DNA from: Lysobacter sp. Root916
GTDB lineage: Bacteria > Pseudomonadota > Gammaproteobacteria > Xanthomonadales > Xanthomonadaceae
NCBI RefSeq assembly: GCF_001429785.1
Contig: NZ_LMJF01000001.1
Location: forward strand, 810,473-874,472
Direction: 5' to 3'
DNA length: 64,000 nt
Part shown: positions 54,042 to 62,504 of the stretch, piece after piece
Position numbering within the stretch: the stretch's first letter is position 1
How the letters are laid out: each line of letters starts with the position of its first letter
Notes under the pieces: generated by a model
Database searches by the model: none
Seen by the model: the letters and a program-made list of their open reading frames with translations, nothing else
What the model was told of the DNA's origin: nothing
Program-made: the position numbers and the translations under genes

Positions 54042-55601
54042 GTGACCGCCAGCCCGTCCCCCGCCGCCTCCAGCGGCCCAGTCGTCATCCGCCAGGACGA
54101 CCTGATCCAGTCCATCGCCGATGGCCTGCAGTACATCAGCTACTACCACCCGGTCGACTACATCAAGAACCTCGCTGCCGCTTACGAGCGCGAGGAGAGC
54201 GTCGCCGCCAAGGACGCGATCGCCCAGATCCTGATCAATTCGCGCATGTGCGCGGAGGGCCACCGGCCGATCTGCCAGGACACCGGCATCGTCACCGTGT
54301 TCCTGGAAATCGGCATGGACGTGCGCTGGGACGGCGCCACCATGGGCGTGGAGGATATGGTCAACGAGGGCGTGCGTCGCGCCTACAACCACCCCGACAA
54401 CAAGTTGCGCGCGAGCGTGCTGGCCGATCCGGCCGGCAAGCGCAGCAACACCAAGGACAACACGCCGGCCGTCGTCAACGTGAAGGTCGTGCCGGGCAAT
54501 ACGGTCGACGTGATCGTGGCGGCCAAGGGCGGCGGTTCGGAAGCCAAGTCCAAGTTCGCGATGCTCAACCCCTCCGATTCCATCGTCGACTGGGTGCTCA
54601 AGACCGTGCCGACCATGGGCGCGGGCTGGTGCCCGCCGGGCATGCTCGGCATCGGCATCGGCGGCACCGCCGAGAAGGCGATGCTGCTGGCCAAGGAATC
54701 GCTGATGGAGCCGATCGACATCACCGAGCTGCAGGCGCGCGGTGCCAGCAACCGCGCCGAAGAGCTGCGCCTGGAGCTGTACGAGAAGGTCAACGCGCTG
54801 GGCATCGGCGCGCAGGGCCTGGGCGGCCTGACCACCGTGCTGGACATCAAGGTCAAGGATTACCCGACCCACGCGGCCAATCTGCCGGTGGCGATGATTC
54901 CGAACTGCGCCGCCACCCGCCATGCCCACTTCACCCTCGACGGCAGCGGCCCGGTGATGCTGGATCCGCCCTCGCTGGAAGACTGGCCGAAGCTGACCTA
55001 CGACGCCTCCAAGGGCCGTCGCGTCGATCTGGACACGGTCACGCCGGAAGACGTGGCGAGCTGGAAGCCGGGCGAAGTGCTGCTGCTCAACGGCAAGCTG
55101 CTGACCGGGCGCGACGCCGCGCACAAGCGCATGGTCGACATGCTCAACAAGGGCGAGCCCTTGCCGGTCGACTTCAAGGGCCGCTTCATTTATTACGTCG
55201 GGCCGGTCGATCCGGTGCGCGACGAAGTCGTCGGCCCGGCCGGTCCGACCACGGCCACGCGCATGGACAAGTTCACCGAGCAGGTGCTGGCGCAGACCGG
55301 CCTGCTGGGCATGGTCGGCAAGGCCGAACGCGGCCCGGTCGCGATCGAGGCGATCAAGAAGCACCGCTCGGTGTATCTGATGGCGGTCGGCGGCGCGGCA
55401 TACCTGGTGTCGAAGGCGATCAAGGCCTCGCGCGTGGTCGGGTTCGCCGACCTGGGCATGGAGGCGATCTACGAATTCACCGTGCAGGACATGCCGGTCA
55501 CGGTGGCGGTCGACAGCGCCGGCGAGTCGGTGCACAAGACCGGCCCGAAAGAATGGCAGGCGCGGATCGGCAAGATCCCAGTCGTGGTCGAACCGGCCTG
55601 A
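54042..55601 (+). CDS. fumA: Fumarate hydratase, class I (4Fe-4S)
   Basis: A 519-residue [4Fe-4S] fumarase converting fumarate and L-malate in the TCA cycle. Cluster Cys residues lie in RPICQDTGIVTVF (Cys78), GAGWCPPGMLGIG (about 197) and MIPNCAATRHAHF (about 290). GGSEAKSKFAML and the C-terminal domain (GRFIYYVGPVDPVRDEVVGP, FADLGMEAIYEFTVQDMPV) complete the class I fold, in one polypeptide rather than split subunits. The GTG start gives the right length; a stop is followed by a hairpin. The oxygen-sensitive cluster sets it apart from class II FumC. Confidence 0.96.
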   Translation: MTASPSPAASSGPVVIRQDDLIQSIADGLQYISYYHPVDYIKNLAAAYEREESVAAKDAIAQILINSRMCAEGHRPICQDTGIVTVFLEIGMDVRWDGATMGVEDMVNEGVRRAYNHPDNKLRASVLADPAGKRSNTKDNTPAVVNVKVVPGNTVDVIVAAKGGGSEAKSKFAMLNPSDSIVDWVLKTVPTMGAGWCPPGMLGIGIGGTAEKAMLLAKESLMEPIDITELQARGASNRAEELRLELYEKVNALGIGAQGLGGLTTVLDIKVKDYPTHAANLPVAMIPNCAATRHAHFTLDGSGPVMLDPPSLEDWPKLTYDASKGRRVDLDTVTPEDVASWKPGEVLLLNGKLLTGRDAAHKRMVDMLNKGEPLPVDFKGRFIYYVGPVDPVRDEVVGPAGPTTATRMDKFTEQVLAQTGLLGMVGKAERGPVAIEAIKKHRSVYLMAVGGAAYLVSKAIKASRVVGFADLGMEAIYEFTVQDMPVTVAVDSAGESVHKTGPKEWQARIGKIPVVVEPA

Positions 55602-55748
55602 GCGCCGGAACCGTCGTCCTCGCAACGCCCGGCCCGCGCCGGGCGTTGCGCTTTAAGAGCGCAGCTTCGCCTTGGGGGAGGAGCGGCGTTAGCCGCGACC
55701 GCGCAACTCAGGCATCGACGAACCCGGCCGCTGCCGGCGCATGCGCCG
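55602..55748. other. Intergenic region with terminator and half repeat
   Basis: Contains the fumarase hairpin (55622-55649) and, at about 55680-55705, one arm (GAGCGGCGTTAGCCGCGACC) of the dispersed palindrome without its partner. Confidence 0.6.
55622..55649 (+). terminator. GC-rich hairpin ending fumarase transcription
   Basis: Stem GCAACGCCCGGC, loop CCGC, stem GCCGGGCGTTGC, then GCTTT. Perfect 12-bp stem 20 bases after the fumarase stop. The T run is short, so termination may be partial or factor-assisted. Confidence 0.75.
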
Positions 55749-56870
55749 TCACGCCACGTGGTCGTCGTAATGCTTGCCCTTGCGGAACGGCATCAGGTGC
55801 TGCTCGACGATGCCGCGCGGCACGGTGGCCAGCTTCATCACCCCGTACTCCTGCGGCCAGGCGTCGCGCTCGCGCGGCAGCTTGAAGGTGCCCATCAGCA
55901 TGTCCACCAGCGGCAGGTGGATGGCGTAATTCACGTCGATGTACTCGTACTGCCGGGCGTGGTGCCAGTGGTGGTAGCGCGGCAGCACCAGCAGGTACTC
56001 CAGCCAGCCGAAGCGGATGCCGAGATTGGCGTGCGCCAGCACCGCTTGCAGACCCACCAGGATCACGTAGGCGTTCACCGCGGGGGTGGAAAAGCCCAGG
56101 ATCAGCAGCGGCAGCAGCACCGCGCTGCGGGTCAGCACGATCTCGACGAAATGGATGCGCGAGCCCGCCAGCCAGTCCATCTCGCGGCTGGAATGGTGCA
56201 CGGCATGGAAGCGCCAGAGCCAGGGGATGTTGTGATACGCGCGGTGCAGCAGCGCCTGCGCCAGATCGGCGATGAACACCGCGATCAGGAACTGCGCCCA
56301 CACCGGCAAGGACTGGATCGCGGCCTTCAGGCCGGGAAAGACCGCCAGCCCGGCGATGGTCGAGGTCGACGCCGTGACCAGGATCAGGATGAACTGCACC
56401 AGTACATGGCTCATGAAAAAGTAGGCCACGTCGGTGCGCCAGCCGCGCCGCAGCGGCGAGACCCGGCGGCGTCCCAGGTAGTGTTCCAGCGGCACGAACA
56501 CCAGCGCCGAGAAGAACAGCGAGATCACGAACCAGTCCAGCCCCAGCGAATACGGCGTCTGGCCGATCGCGTCGAATTGCACGTTGCTGCCGCCCAGCAG
56601 CACCGCCAGGGTCGCGCCGCCGACGCCGAGCATGGCCACGCGCCTATTGCGGTCGCGCAGGATCGCCACGGTGCCCAGCACGAACGCCGCCACCAGGCCC
56701 ACCAGCAGCAGGTGGCGGGCGAAGGTCTCGTTGTAGACCGCGCGGAATTCCTTGCTGGTCAACAACTCGGGAAAGTGGAAGCACAACACCGCCATCAGGC
56801 TGAGCAGGCCCAGCAGGGCCGAGGCGTAGGCGAAGAACGAACGGCGGGGGCGGGTGGCGGTCGACGTCAT
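55749..56870 (-). CDS. Sterol desaturase/fatty acid hydroxylase superfamily membrane protein
   Basis: A 373-residue diiron membrane hydroxylase. Histidine clusters are in order HRAYHNIPWLW, HAVHHSSREMDWLAG and RYHHWHHARQYEYIDVNYAI, spaced as in the ERG3/FAH family. Hydrophobic segments occur before and between them (LGLDWFVISLFFSALVFVPL, FILILVTASTSTIAGLAVFP). It would introduce a hydroxyl or double bond into a lipid; the substrate could be a fatty acid or a hopanoid-type lipid. The start at 56870 is better than 56894 (MRCTPLAD is non-conserved). Confidence 0.9.
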   Translation of the reverse strand: MTSTATRPRRSFFAYASALLGLLSLMAVLCFHFPELLTSKEFRAVYNETFARHLLLVGLVAAFVLGTVAILRDRNRRVAMLGVGGATLAVLLGGSNVQFDAIGQTPYSLGLDWFVISLFFSALVFVPLEHYLGRRRVSPLRRGWRTDVAYFFMSHVLVQFILILVTASTSTIAGLAVFPGLKAAIQSLPVWAQFLIAVFIADLAQALLHRAYHNIPWLWRFHAVHHSSREMDWLAGSRIHFVEIVLTRSAVLLPLLILGFSTPAVNAYVILVGLQAVLAHANLGIRFGWLEYLLVLPRYHHWHHARQYEYIDVNYAIHLPLVDMLMGTFKLPRERDAWPQEYGVMKLATVPRGIVEQHLMPFRKGKHYDDHVA

Positions 56871-56982
56871 GTCTGCGAGCGGGGTACACCGCAAGGCGGC
56901 GGCACGCCTAGCCTAACGCCTGCGCGCGCCGGTCCGCACGGCCTTGCCCGCCAAGCCGATACGACTGGCCGCAGGTGCGGGC

Positions 56983-57939
56983 CTACAGCTGCCGCGCCAG
57001 CTCCGCCAGCATCTGCTGGGTGTCCGCCTTGGCCAGATACTCCTTGGCCATGAACTCCAGCGCGATCAGGTTGGTCGAGCTAGTGTCGTCCAGATCGTCC
57101 AGGCCGATGTGCAGGTGCTCCTGCATGCGGAAGTAGCCGTCGCCGACCAGTTGCCGGGCGATGTAGTCGACCGAGTCGGTGCTGCCGTCGAACAGCACGT
57201 CGATGATCGGCACCGCCCATTCCAGCGCGCCCCACTCGCGCGCCGAGGCCAGCGAGATGCTGCGCGTGCGCTCGCCGGTGCCGACCGACAGCACCACCAG
57301 GTCGCGGCTGTTGTCGACCTGGGCGTCCTTGCGCAGGGCCTCGGCGATCGCGCAGGCGGTGGGGTTGTTGGCGACCACGCCGCCGTCGATCAGGGCGCAG
57401 TCGCGGCCCTCTATCTTCATCGCATGCGCGGGGAAATAGGTCGGCGCCGCCGACGAGGCGCGGCAGACCTCCCACAGCGGCAGGTCGCGGTGTTTGGCGT
57501 TGAAGCTCTTGAACATCACCGGCGTGCGCGAAATCGTGTCGTACGCGGTGATCAGCAACGGCACCTGGGCATCGCCAAGGGTGGCGTCGCCGAATACCTG
57601 TTTCAGCACCTGCTCCAAACCCTTGGCGTCGTACTTGGGTGCCGACACGCCGGCCGAGAGCACGCTGCCGGCGCGCGTCCACAAGCGCTGCGCGATGCCC
57701 GGGAAGATGGCGTGGCGGTGATCGCGGTAGAGGTCGGCCATCTTGATCGGGGCCAGGCCGATCGCCAGGCCCGAGGCGACGATGGCGCCGGTGGAACTGC
57801 CCGCGAGCAGGTCGAAGGCCTGCGGCAATCCGGGCTTGCCGGCCTGGGCCAGCGCCTGTTCGACGCCGCCCAGCCACAGGCAGCTGACCAGTCCGCGGAT
57901 GCCGCCGCCGTCCAGCGACAGAATGCGGCGCATTTTCAT
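56983..57939 (-). CDS. Patatin-like phospholipase
   Basis: A 318-residue cytosolic lipase of the patatin fold. ILSLDGGGIRGLVSC holds the oxyanion hole (GGGIRG, 11-16), DLLAGSSTGAIVASG the nucleophile Ser49, and CALIDGGVVANNPT the catalytic Asp185. C-terminal part includes VVLSVGTGERT and a helical end. It cleaves acyl esters of membrane lipids. There is no nucleotide cyclase or sensor gene next to it, so a CBASS role as for CapV is not supported. Its neighbour is a second phospholipase (outer membrane). Confidence 0.92.
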   Translation of the reverse strand: MKMRRILSLDGGGIRGLVSCLWLGGVEQALAQAGKPGLPQAFDLLAGSSTGAIVASGLAIGLAPIKMADLYRDHRHAIFPGIAQRLWTRAGSVLSAGVSAPKYDAKGLEQVLKQVFGDATLGDAQVPLLITAYDTISRTPVMFKSFNAKHRDLPLWEVCRASSAAPTYFPAHAMKIEGRDCALIDGGVVANNPTACAIAEALRKDAQVDNSRDLVVLSVGTGERTRSISLASAREWGALEWAVPIIDVLFDGSTDSVDYIARQLVGDGYFRMQEHLHIGLDDLDDTSSTNLIALEFMAKEYLAKADTQQMLAELARQL

Positions 57940-58035
57940 GGGGAGTCTCGCGCGTGCGTGGGGTAGGTCGAGCCTACCCCAGCGTAGTCGCGCGGTTTGC
58001 GAACGGGCGGGGCCCGTCTTGCGCGTTTCGTGCGC

Positions 58036-59232
58036 TCAGTACCATTCCAGCAGCGATACGCCCAGGCCGATGTAGGTCGCGCGATGGTTGTAGTCGATCA
58101 GGCTCTCGCCGTAACCATCGAAGATCTGCAGGCGGCCGCGCAGCGAATTGTGGATCGGAAACGCCCAGTCGAACTGGACCGCGCCGTGCGAGCGGTCGCC
58201 GCCGCGCAGCGAATGCCGCGCCATCAGGCTGAACTCGTGGCCGCCGCGGCGGTGGACGATCGTCATGTCGCCGCGGCCGATGTAATCCTCGATGTCGGGA
58301 TTGTCGTCGTCGTTGCCGTCGGAGATGCGCCACCACGGCCGCAGCGTCACCGCCCAGTCCTCGCGGTCCAGGCCGATGTTGGCGATCACCCGGTTCCAGC
58401 TGCGCGAGAGCGGATCGGCGCGGCCGTTGGACTGGTGGTTGAGGCCGATCGCGGCCATGCGCCCGTTCCAGCCGCCGATGCGGTAGTTGTTGCGGAATAC
58501 CAGCAGCACTTCCGGCTCGTAGTTGGTCTCGCGGAACGGCCGCGAGTTGTCGGCGTTGTAGACCTGCCAGCGCGAGCTCTGGGTGTAGCCCATCCAGATG
58601 TCGCCGTTGTCGCCGAACAGGTTCTCCACCGCCTTGGTCTTGAAGCTGAGCTGGAACTTGGCCTCGACGCTGTCCAGCGCTTGCGGGGTCGGGACCTGGT
58701 TGCGCGGGTTGGGCGAGTAGGGCTGTTCGTTGATGTCGCTGGTCCAGAACGCCGGCAACAGATACACCGGCTTGTAGGCGCGGAAGTTGAACACGCCCAG
58801 CTTGGAGTCCTTGGCCAGTTCCCAGCGGCTGTCGAGCAGGCCGCCCTTGCCGGCGTTGGCGATCGCGCTGTCCAACGGCGCCTCGCTGGAATACAGGTCG
58901 TTGCGGCGGCGCTGGCTTTCGGCCTCGACCGGCGGCGCCTTGCCTTCGATCTGGTCGGCCAGTTCCAGATTGCGCTGGATCGCCTTGGCTTCCTTGGCTG
59001 CCACGTCGGCGGCGCGGGTGTCCGGGGCTTGCCGGTTGAGCGCCTTGTCGTAGCAGGCCAGGCGATCGGCGTCGCCGGCGATCGCGGTGCAGGCCTCGGG
59101 CGTGGCTGGGGCCGGTACCGGTTGCGCCGACGCGGCCAAGGGCGCCGCGGCCGCCAGCGCCCACAGCAGCGGGCGGACCGCGGCATGGGCGTTGGGACGG
59201 GAGCGGGCGGGACGGTTCGCGGCTGAACGCAT
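58036..59232 (-). CDS. pldA: Outer membrane phospholipase A (OMPLA, PldA)
   Basis: A 398-residue outer-membrane calcium-dependent phospholipase. Signal peptide to about residue 37, then a 110-residue N-terminal extension with CTAIAGDADRLACYDKALNR (a two-Cys insert). The catalytic triad is His266, Ser268 and Asn280 in NHQSNGRADPLSRSWNRV, preceded by YTQSSRWQVYN and SRPFRETNYEPE; the barrel ends in aromatic LLEWY. Dimerisation and calcium activate it on membrane stress. Coexistence with a cytosolic patatin in tandem suggests lipid turnover or attack on membranes. Confidence 0.94.
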   Translation of the reverse strand: MRSAANRPARSRPNAHAAVRPLLWALAAAAPLAASAQPVPAPATPEACTAIAGDADRLACYDKALNRQAPDTRAADVAAKEAKAIQRNLELADQIEGKAPPVEAESQRRRNDLYSSEAPLDSAIANAGKGGLLDSRWELAKDSKLGVFNFRAYKPVYLLPAFWTSDINEQPYSPNPRNQVPTPQALDSVEAKFQLSFKTKAVENLFGDNGDIWMGYTQSSRWQVYNADNSRPFRETNYEPEVLLVFRNNYRIGGWNGRMAAIGLNHQSNGRADPLSRSWNRVIANIGLDREDWAVTLRPWWRISDGNDDDNPDIEDYIGRGDMTIVHRRGGHEFSLMARHSLRGGDRSHGAVQFDWAFPIHNSLRGRLQIFDGYGESLIDYNHRATYIGLGVSLLEWY

Positions 59233-59373
59233 GTGCGGGTTCCATGATCGAAGCGATTACGCGGACAGTGTGTCTTCCACCGCCTGCGGTTTCCAGTTTT
59301 CATGAGCTCGAGCTTCAGCCGCGCTTTTAGTATCCAAGCCGGCCTCCCGCGAAACTCGCGAGTAACTATCGGC

Positions 59374-59862
59374 CTAGAAAATCCAGGCCGCGGCGAATAG
59401 CGCGAGCATCGCGAATGCGAGGCCGAGTTTCAGCACCGTGCCGATCAGAATGCCGACCCAGGTGCCGACCCCGACCTTGGTCGCCTGACCGAGCTGACGG
59501 CTGTGGATCAGCTCGCCGACCAGAGCGCCGACGAAGGGGCCGGCAAACAGGCCGATCGGGCCGCCCACGAACAGACCGCCGAAGGTGCCTACCACGGCGC
59601 CGATCAGGGCCAGCTTGCTGGCGCCGACGCGCTTGGCGCCCATCGCCGTGGCCAGGAAATCCACGGCCAGCGATACCAGGGTCAACAGCCCCAGCACGGT
59701 CAGCATGATCCAGCCGACCTGTTCGAATTTGCCGGCCCAGGCGGCCAGCAGCATGCCGGCGAAAACCAGCGGCAAACCCGGCAGTGCCGGCAGTACCGTA
59801 CCGGCGATTCCGACCAGGATCAGCAGCCCGGCCAGTACGTAATAAACAGTCGTGAAATCCAT
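59374..59862 (-). CDS. DUF456 membrane protein
   Basis: A 162-residue integral membrane protein with about five helices (TVYYVLAGLLILVGIAGTVL, PALPGLPLVFAGMLLAAWAG, IMLTVLGLLTLVSLAVDFLA, GASKLALIGAVVGTFGGLFV, VGTWVGILIGTVLKLGLAFA). DUF456 is widespread and of unknown function; the Gly-rich loops GGPIGLFAGPFVGALVGEL are typical. Alone between pldA and cspA. Confidence 0.9.
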   Translation of the reverse strand: MDFTTVYYVLAGLLILVGIAGTVLPALPGLPLVFAGMLLAAWAGKFEQVGWIMLTVLGLLTLVSLAVDFLATAMGAKRVGASKLALIGAVVGTFGGLFVGGPIGLFAGPFVGALVGELIHSRQLGQATKVGVGTWVGILIGTVLKLGLAFAMLALFAAAWIF

Positions 59863-60078
59863 CCAGAACCCCCGTCCGGACAGGCTGTCCGGGCTGTTTG
59901 CATTTTGCCCCATAGCGGGGTAAGTTGCGGGCGCTGTGTTTGCCAAGGGTCACCGTGAATCGTGGCCCGATGCGGTTGATCCTCGATCCGCTACATCGTT
60001 GCACCTCGCTTCCTCCTTGCAACCAGCACGCAGCGCGAGCTGCGGTTAAACAACCAACGTTTCAAGGAGCAAGTAAAA
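59863..60078. promoter_or_regulatory. Divergent promoter region and probable long cspA leader
   Basis: The stretch before cspA is comparatively A/T-rich (GGTTAAACAACCAACGTTTC AAGG) and ends in a perfect SD (AAGGAGC). Cold shock genes usually have long 5' leaders that fold as RNA thermosensors; here up to 130 bases could serve. The exact start site cannot be placed. Confidence 0.4.
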
Positions 60079-60288
60079 ATGTCGAACCGTGAATTCGGTA
60101 CCGTCAAGTGGTTCAACGATGCGAAGGGCTTCGGCTTCATCAGCCGCGAGAACGGCGAGGACGTGTTCGTGCACTTCCGTGCGATTCAGTCCCAGGGCTT
60201 CAAGAGCCTGAAGGAAGGCCAGAAGGTCTCCTTCACCGTCGTGCAGGGCCAGAAGGGTCTGCAGGCCGACGCCGTCGAACCGCTGTAA
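60079..60288 (+). CDS. cspA: Cold shock protein, CspA family
   Basis: A 69-residue OB-fold RNA chaperone. RNP1 motif is KGFGFISRE and RNP2 [25 protein letters not shown] matches the family start. Binds single-stranded RNA and melts secondary structure at low temperature or generally in growth. Strong SD AAGGAGC, eight bases before the ATG, and an intrinsic terminator after the gene. Confidence 0.97.
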   Translation: MSNREFGTVKWFNDAKGFGFISRENGEDVFVHFRAIQSQGFKSLKEGQKVSFTVVQGQKGLQADAVEPL

Positions 60289-60337
60289 GGCAACACCCCT
60301 GATCGAAGCGTCGCCGCAAGGGGGCGCTCAGGACCTG

Positions 60338-60369
60338 AAAAACCCGGCGTGAGCCGGGTTTTTCTTTTT
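60338..60369 (+). terminator. Intrinsic terminator of cspA
   Basis: AAAAACCCGGC, loop GTGA, GCCGGGTTTTTCTTTTT: stem plus T tract, 50 bases after the stop codon. Confidence 0.95.
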
Positions 60370-60450
60370 CCGGGATTTATTCTCGGCGTGTATCTGCCGC
60401 CGACGCTCGCGCGCCCGCTAAAGTTTCTAAAACTTGCGATTTCGAAACAT

Positions 60451-60482
60451 AAAGAAAGCGGCCCGTCGAAACGGACCGCTTT
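60451..60482 (-). terminator. Terminator of the M35 protease gene
   Basis: On the minus strand AAAGCGGTCCGT, loop TTCG, ACGGGCCGCTTT then CTTTATGTTT. One mismatch (C/A) in the stem. Position fits just after the protease stop. Confidence 0.75.
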
Positions 60483-60514
60483 CCGGTATCGCCACGTCGT
60501 TGGATAGTCGACGT

Positions 60515-61636
60515 TTAGTTCTGGAACGGGGTGTTCTCGGCGAAGTACTCGTGGTTGTCGGCATTATCCAACGCGTTGGTCGGATTGCTGATCGCCAGAT
60601 TCTTGGCGCCGGTCTGGCCGTAGACGTGATCGTCGGTGCCGGCGACCGCGTTGAAGTGGCTCATCTCGTGGATCAGGGTGCCGGCCTTGGAGTCGGTGCC
60701 GGTCAGCGGTGCGTTCCAGAACGCCTTGCACACGTAGATCTGGTACGGCTGGTTCGGATACACGTAGGCGTAGGCGCTGCTGGTGCAGCCGCAGTTGATG
60801 GTGATCTGGCCGCTGTTCTGGTCCATCGCCGCGTCGATCGAGACGAAGTGCTGGCGCGCGGTGCTGTAGCGCGACGAGGTGTAGGCGCCGAACCAGGTGG
60901 TGTAGCGCGCGCCGACGGTGCCGCCGTTGAGATAGCCCTTGGCGTTCTCGGAGTAATTGCGCGCCGCGGTCACGGCCTGCCCGGCGGTGGTGATGCGTGC
61001 GCTGGTGCAGCCGACGTAGTTGACGCCGTTGACCACCTGCAAGGGGCCGACCGGCTTGGCCGCCGCGCTCACGCGCTGCGCGGCGTCGAGCTTGGCGCCG
61101 CCGTCCAGCCACAGGCGCAAGGGCGCGCTGCGCGCGCTCATCGGCAGGCCGTTGGCCTGGTTGAGCAGCTTGCGGTCGTCGGTGGAGGCGAACTGCAGCG
61201 GGGCGTTGTAGGTGACGGTGTAGTCGCCGGCCTGCGAGAGGTCGTAGGCCGAGGCCAGGTCGACCACCACGCGGTAGGTTTCGCCCGGACGCAGGATCGT
61301 GAAGTCGGCCGCCTGCGGCGCGCCGCGCTTGATCATCGGGCCCTGGTAGTCGAGCTTGACGCCGTCGACGCTGACTTCGAACAGATTGGCATCCAGCACT
61401 TCGGTCGGCAGCTGCCACTTGGGCAGGCGCACGGTGCGGCGGCTGGTGTTGGTGACCGCGATTTCGACCGCGCCCTGCAGCGCGCCGGCGTCGGCGCTGA
61501 GCGCCTGGGCGCCGCCGTCGAAGGCGTTGATGCTCACGCGCAGCGGATTGGTCGGGGCGGCGGGGCCGGCGGCGGTGGCCGCGGCGATGGCGCCGGCCAG
61601 AACGGCGGTGCCGGACACGAGGTGCAATAGCTTCAT
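60515..61636 (-). CDS. Secreted M35 peptidyl-Lys metalloendopeptidase (Lys-N type aspzincin)
   Basis: A 373-residue zinc endopeptidase. Signal peptide to TAAG; a propeptide of about 165 residues; mature part from near residue 190 begins KPVGPLQVVNGVNYVGCTSA. Zinc motif HEMSH (323-327) followed by the aspzincin motif GTDDHVYG with Asp336 as third ligand. The mature domain resembles fungal Lys-N, which cleaves before lysine. Cys residues (NCGCTSS, YVCKAF) suit disulfides. The start at 61636 has a GGAG SD; the frame extends further but without a signal peptide. Lys specificity is family inference. Confidence 0.93.
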   Translation of the reverse strand: MKLLHLVSGTAVLAGAIAAATAAGPAAPTNPLRVSINAFDGGAQALSADAGALQGAVEIAVTNTSRRTVRLPKWQLPTEVLDANLFEVSVDGVKLDYQGPMIKRGAPQAADFTILRPGETYRVVVDLASAYDLSQAGDYTVTYNAPLQFASTDDRKLLNQANGLPMSARSAPLRLWLDGGAKLDAAQRVSAAAKPVGPLQVVNGVNYVGCTSARITTAGQAVTAARNYSENAKGYLNGGTVGARYTTWFGAYTSSRYSTARQHFVSIDAAMDQNSGQITINCGCTSSAYAYVYPNQPYQIYVCKAFWNAPLTGTDSKAGTLIHEMSHFNAVAGTDDHVYGQTGAKNLAISNPTNALDNADNHEYFAENTPFQN

Positions 61637-61779
61637 TCGACTGGTCTCCATGTCTTGGGTAGGCGAGGCCCGCGGGGGCGGACCTGCCGACACTAATCCT
61701 CTACGCAGGCGTTGGGCGCGCTCGGCCACGACAGCGTCGCGACGCAATCGTGACTGCCGTTGCAGTGTGGCGATCGGCT

Positions 61780-61804
61780 GTCGATGCTGCTGTGCAGCAT
61801 CGAC
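61780..61804. other. Perfect hairpin upstream of the M35 gene
   Basis: GTCGATGCTGC-TGT-GCAGCATCGAC: 11-bp perfect stem with a TGT loop. It is placed between the terminator of the glycine-zipper lipoprotein gene and the M35 start, in non-coding DNA. An operator for a dimeric regulator or an RNA stem are both possible. Confidence 0.55.
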
Positions 61805-61832
61805 GAGGTCGTCGTGCTAGCGCTTCAGGCGC

Positions 61833-61862
61833 AAAAAAGGCGGCCCGCCGTAGCGGGCCGCC
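61833..61862 (-). terminator. Intrinsic terminator of the glycine-zipper lipoprotein gene
   Basis: On the minus strand GGCGGCCCGC, loop TACG, GCGGGCCGCC, then six T. Follows the stop of the gene at 61885 by about 20 bases. Confidence 0.93.
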
Positions 61863-61884
61863 TTCGTGTTCGCGACGCCGAGGC

Positions 61885-62364
61885 TCAGCGCACCGAGGCG
61901 CGGCCGTTGTAGACGCGTACGTAGCTGCCTTCGCGAATGCCGCCCAGATCGTTCTGGGTGACCACCGTGGTGCGGCCGTCGTCCATGCGTACGTAGACGT
62001 TGAAACGGCCGCCGTCGGTGCGGTTCTGGATCGCATTGCCGGCGATCGCGCCGCCGACCGCGCCGGCCACCGCGGCGACGTTCTGGTTGCCCTTGCTGCC
62101 GCCGGTGTGGGACGAGATTTCATGGCCGGCGACCGCGCCGACGATGCCGCCGAGCACGGCGCCGGTCTTGCTGGGCGCGGAGCCGCCGGCCAGCTGCTCG
62201 ATCCGGGTCACGGTGCCGCAGTCGTAGCAGTTGGCCGGGGCATTGCCGTAGCTGGGCTGCGGGTTGCCGTAACCGGAGGAGTAGCCCGGTCCCGTGGCGC
62301 AACCGGCCAAGGCCAGGGTGGCGGCCGCGGCGATGCCGAGCAGGCGTAGATTCTGGGTATTCAT
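61885..62364 (-). CDS. Glycine-zipper 2TM-domain lipoprotein (SlyB-like)
   Basis: A 159-residue outer membrane lipoprotein. Lipobox LAGC gives Cys22 (MNTQNLRLLGIAAAATLALAG). A Tyr/Gly/Pro-rich segment, NCYDCGTVTRIEQLAGGSAP, is followed by two Gly-zipper hydrophobic helices (GAVLGGIVGAVAGHEISSHT and NVAAVAGAVGGAIAGNAIQN). The end is a small beta-rich domain (NVYVRMDDGRTTVVTQNDLG). Such proteins stabilise the outer membrane and are often stress-induced. The terminator is strong. Confidence 0.92.
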   Translation of the reverse strand: MNTQNLRLLGIAAAATLALAGCATGPGYSSGYGNPQPSYGNAPANCYDCGTVTRIEQLAGGSAPSKTGAVLGGIVGAVAGHEISSHTGGSKGNQNVAAVAGAVGGAIAGNAIQNRTDGGRFNVYVRMDDGRTTVVTQNDLGGIREGSYVRVYNGRASVR

Positions 62365-62504
62365 TCGGATCTCCTGCGGATGGAGGGGCGAGTGGCATAC
62401 CTCGCCACGCGCCCTCCAAACTAGGCGGCTCCGCGTGAACAGCCGATCAACCGTTCCTGTGCCGCGACGCGATGTTCAGCTTGCGGCGGGGCTGGCGGCC
62501 TCGC

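Noticed and set aside
56983..57939. Patatin as a CapV-type CBASS effector
   Set aside because: No cyclic-nucleotide synthase, Cap2/Cap3 or sensor gene is adjacent; the neighbours are metabolic or membrane genes.
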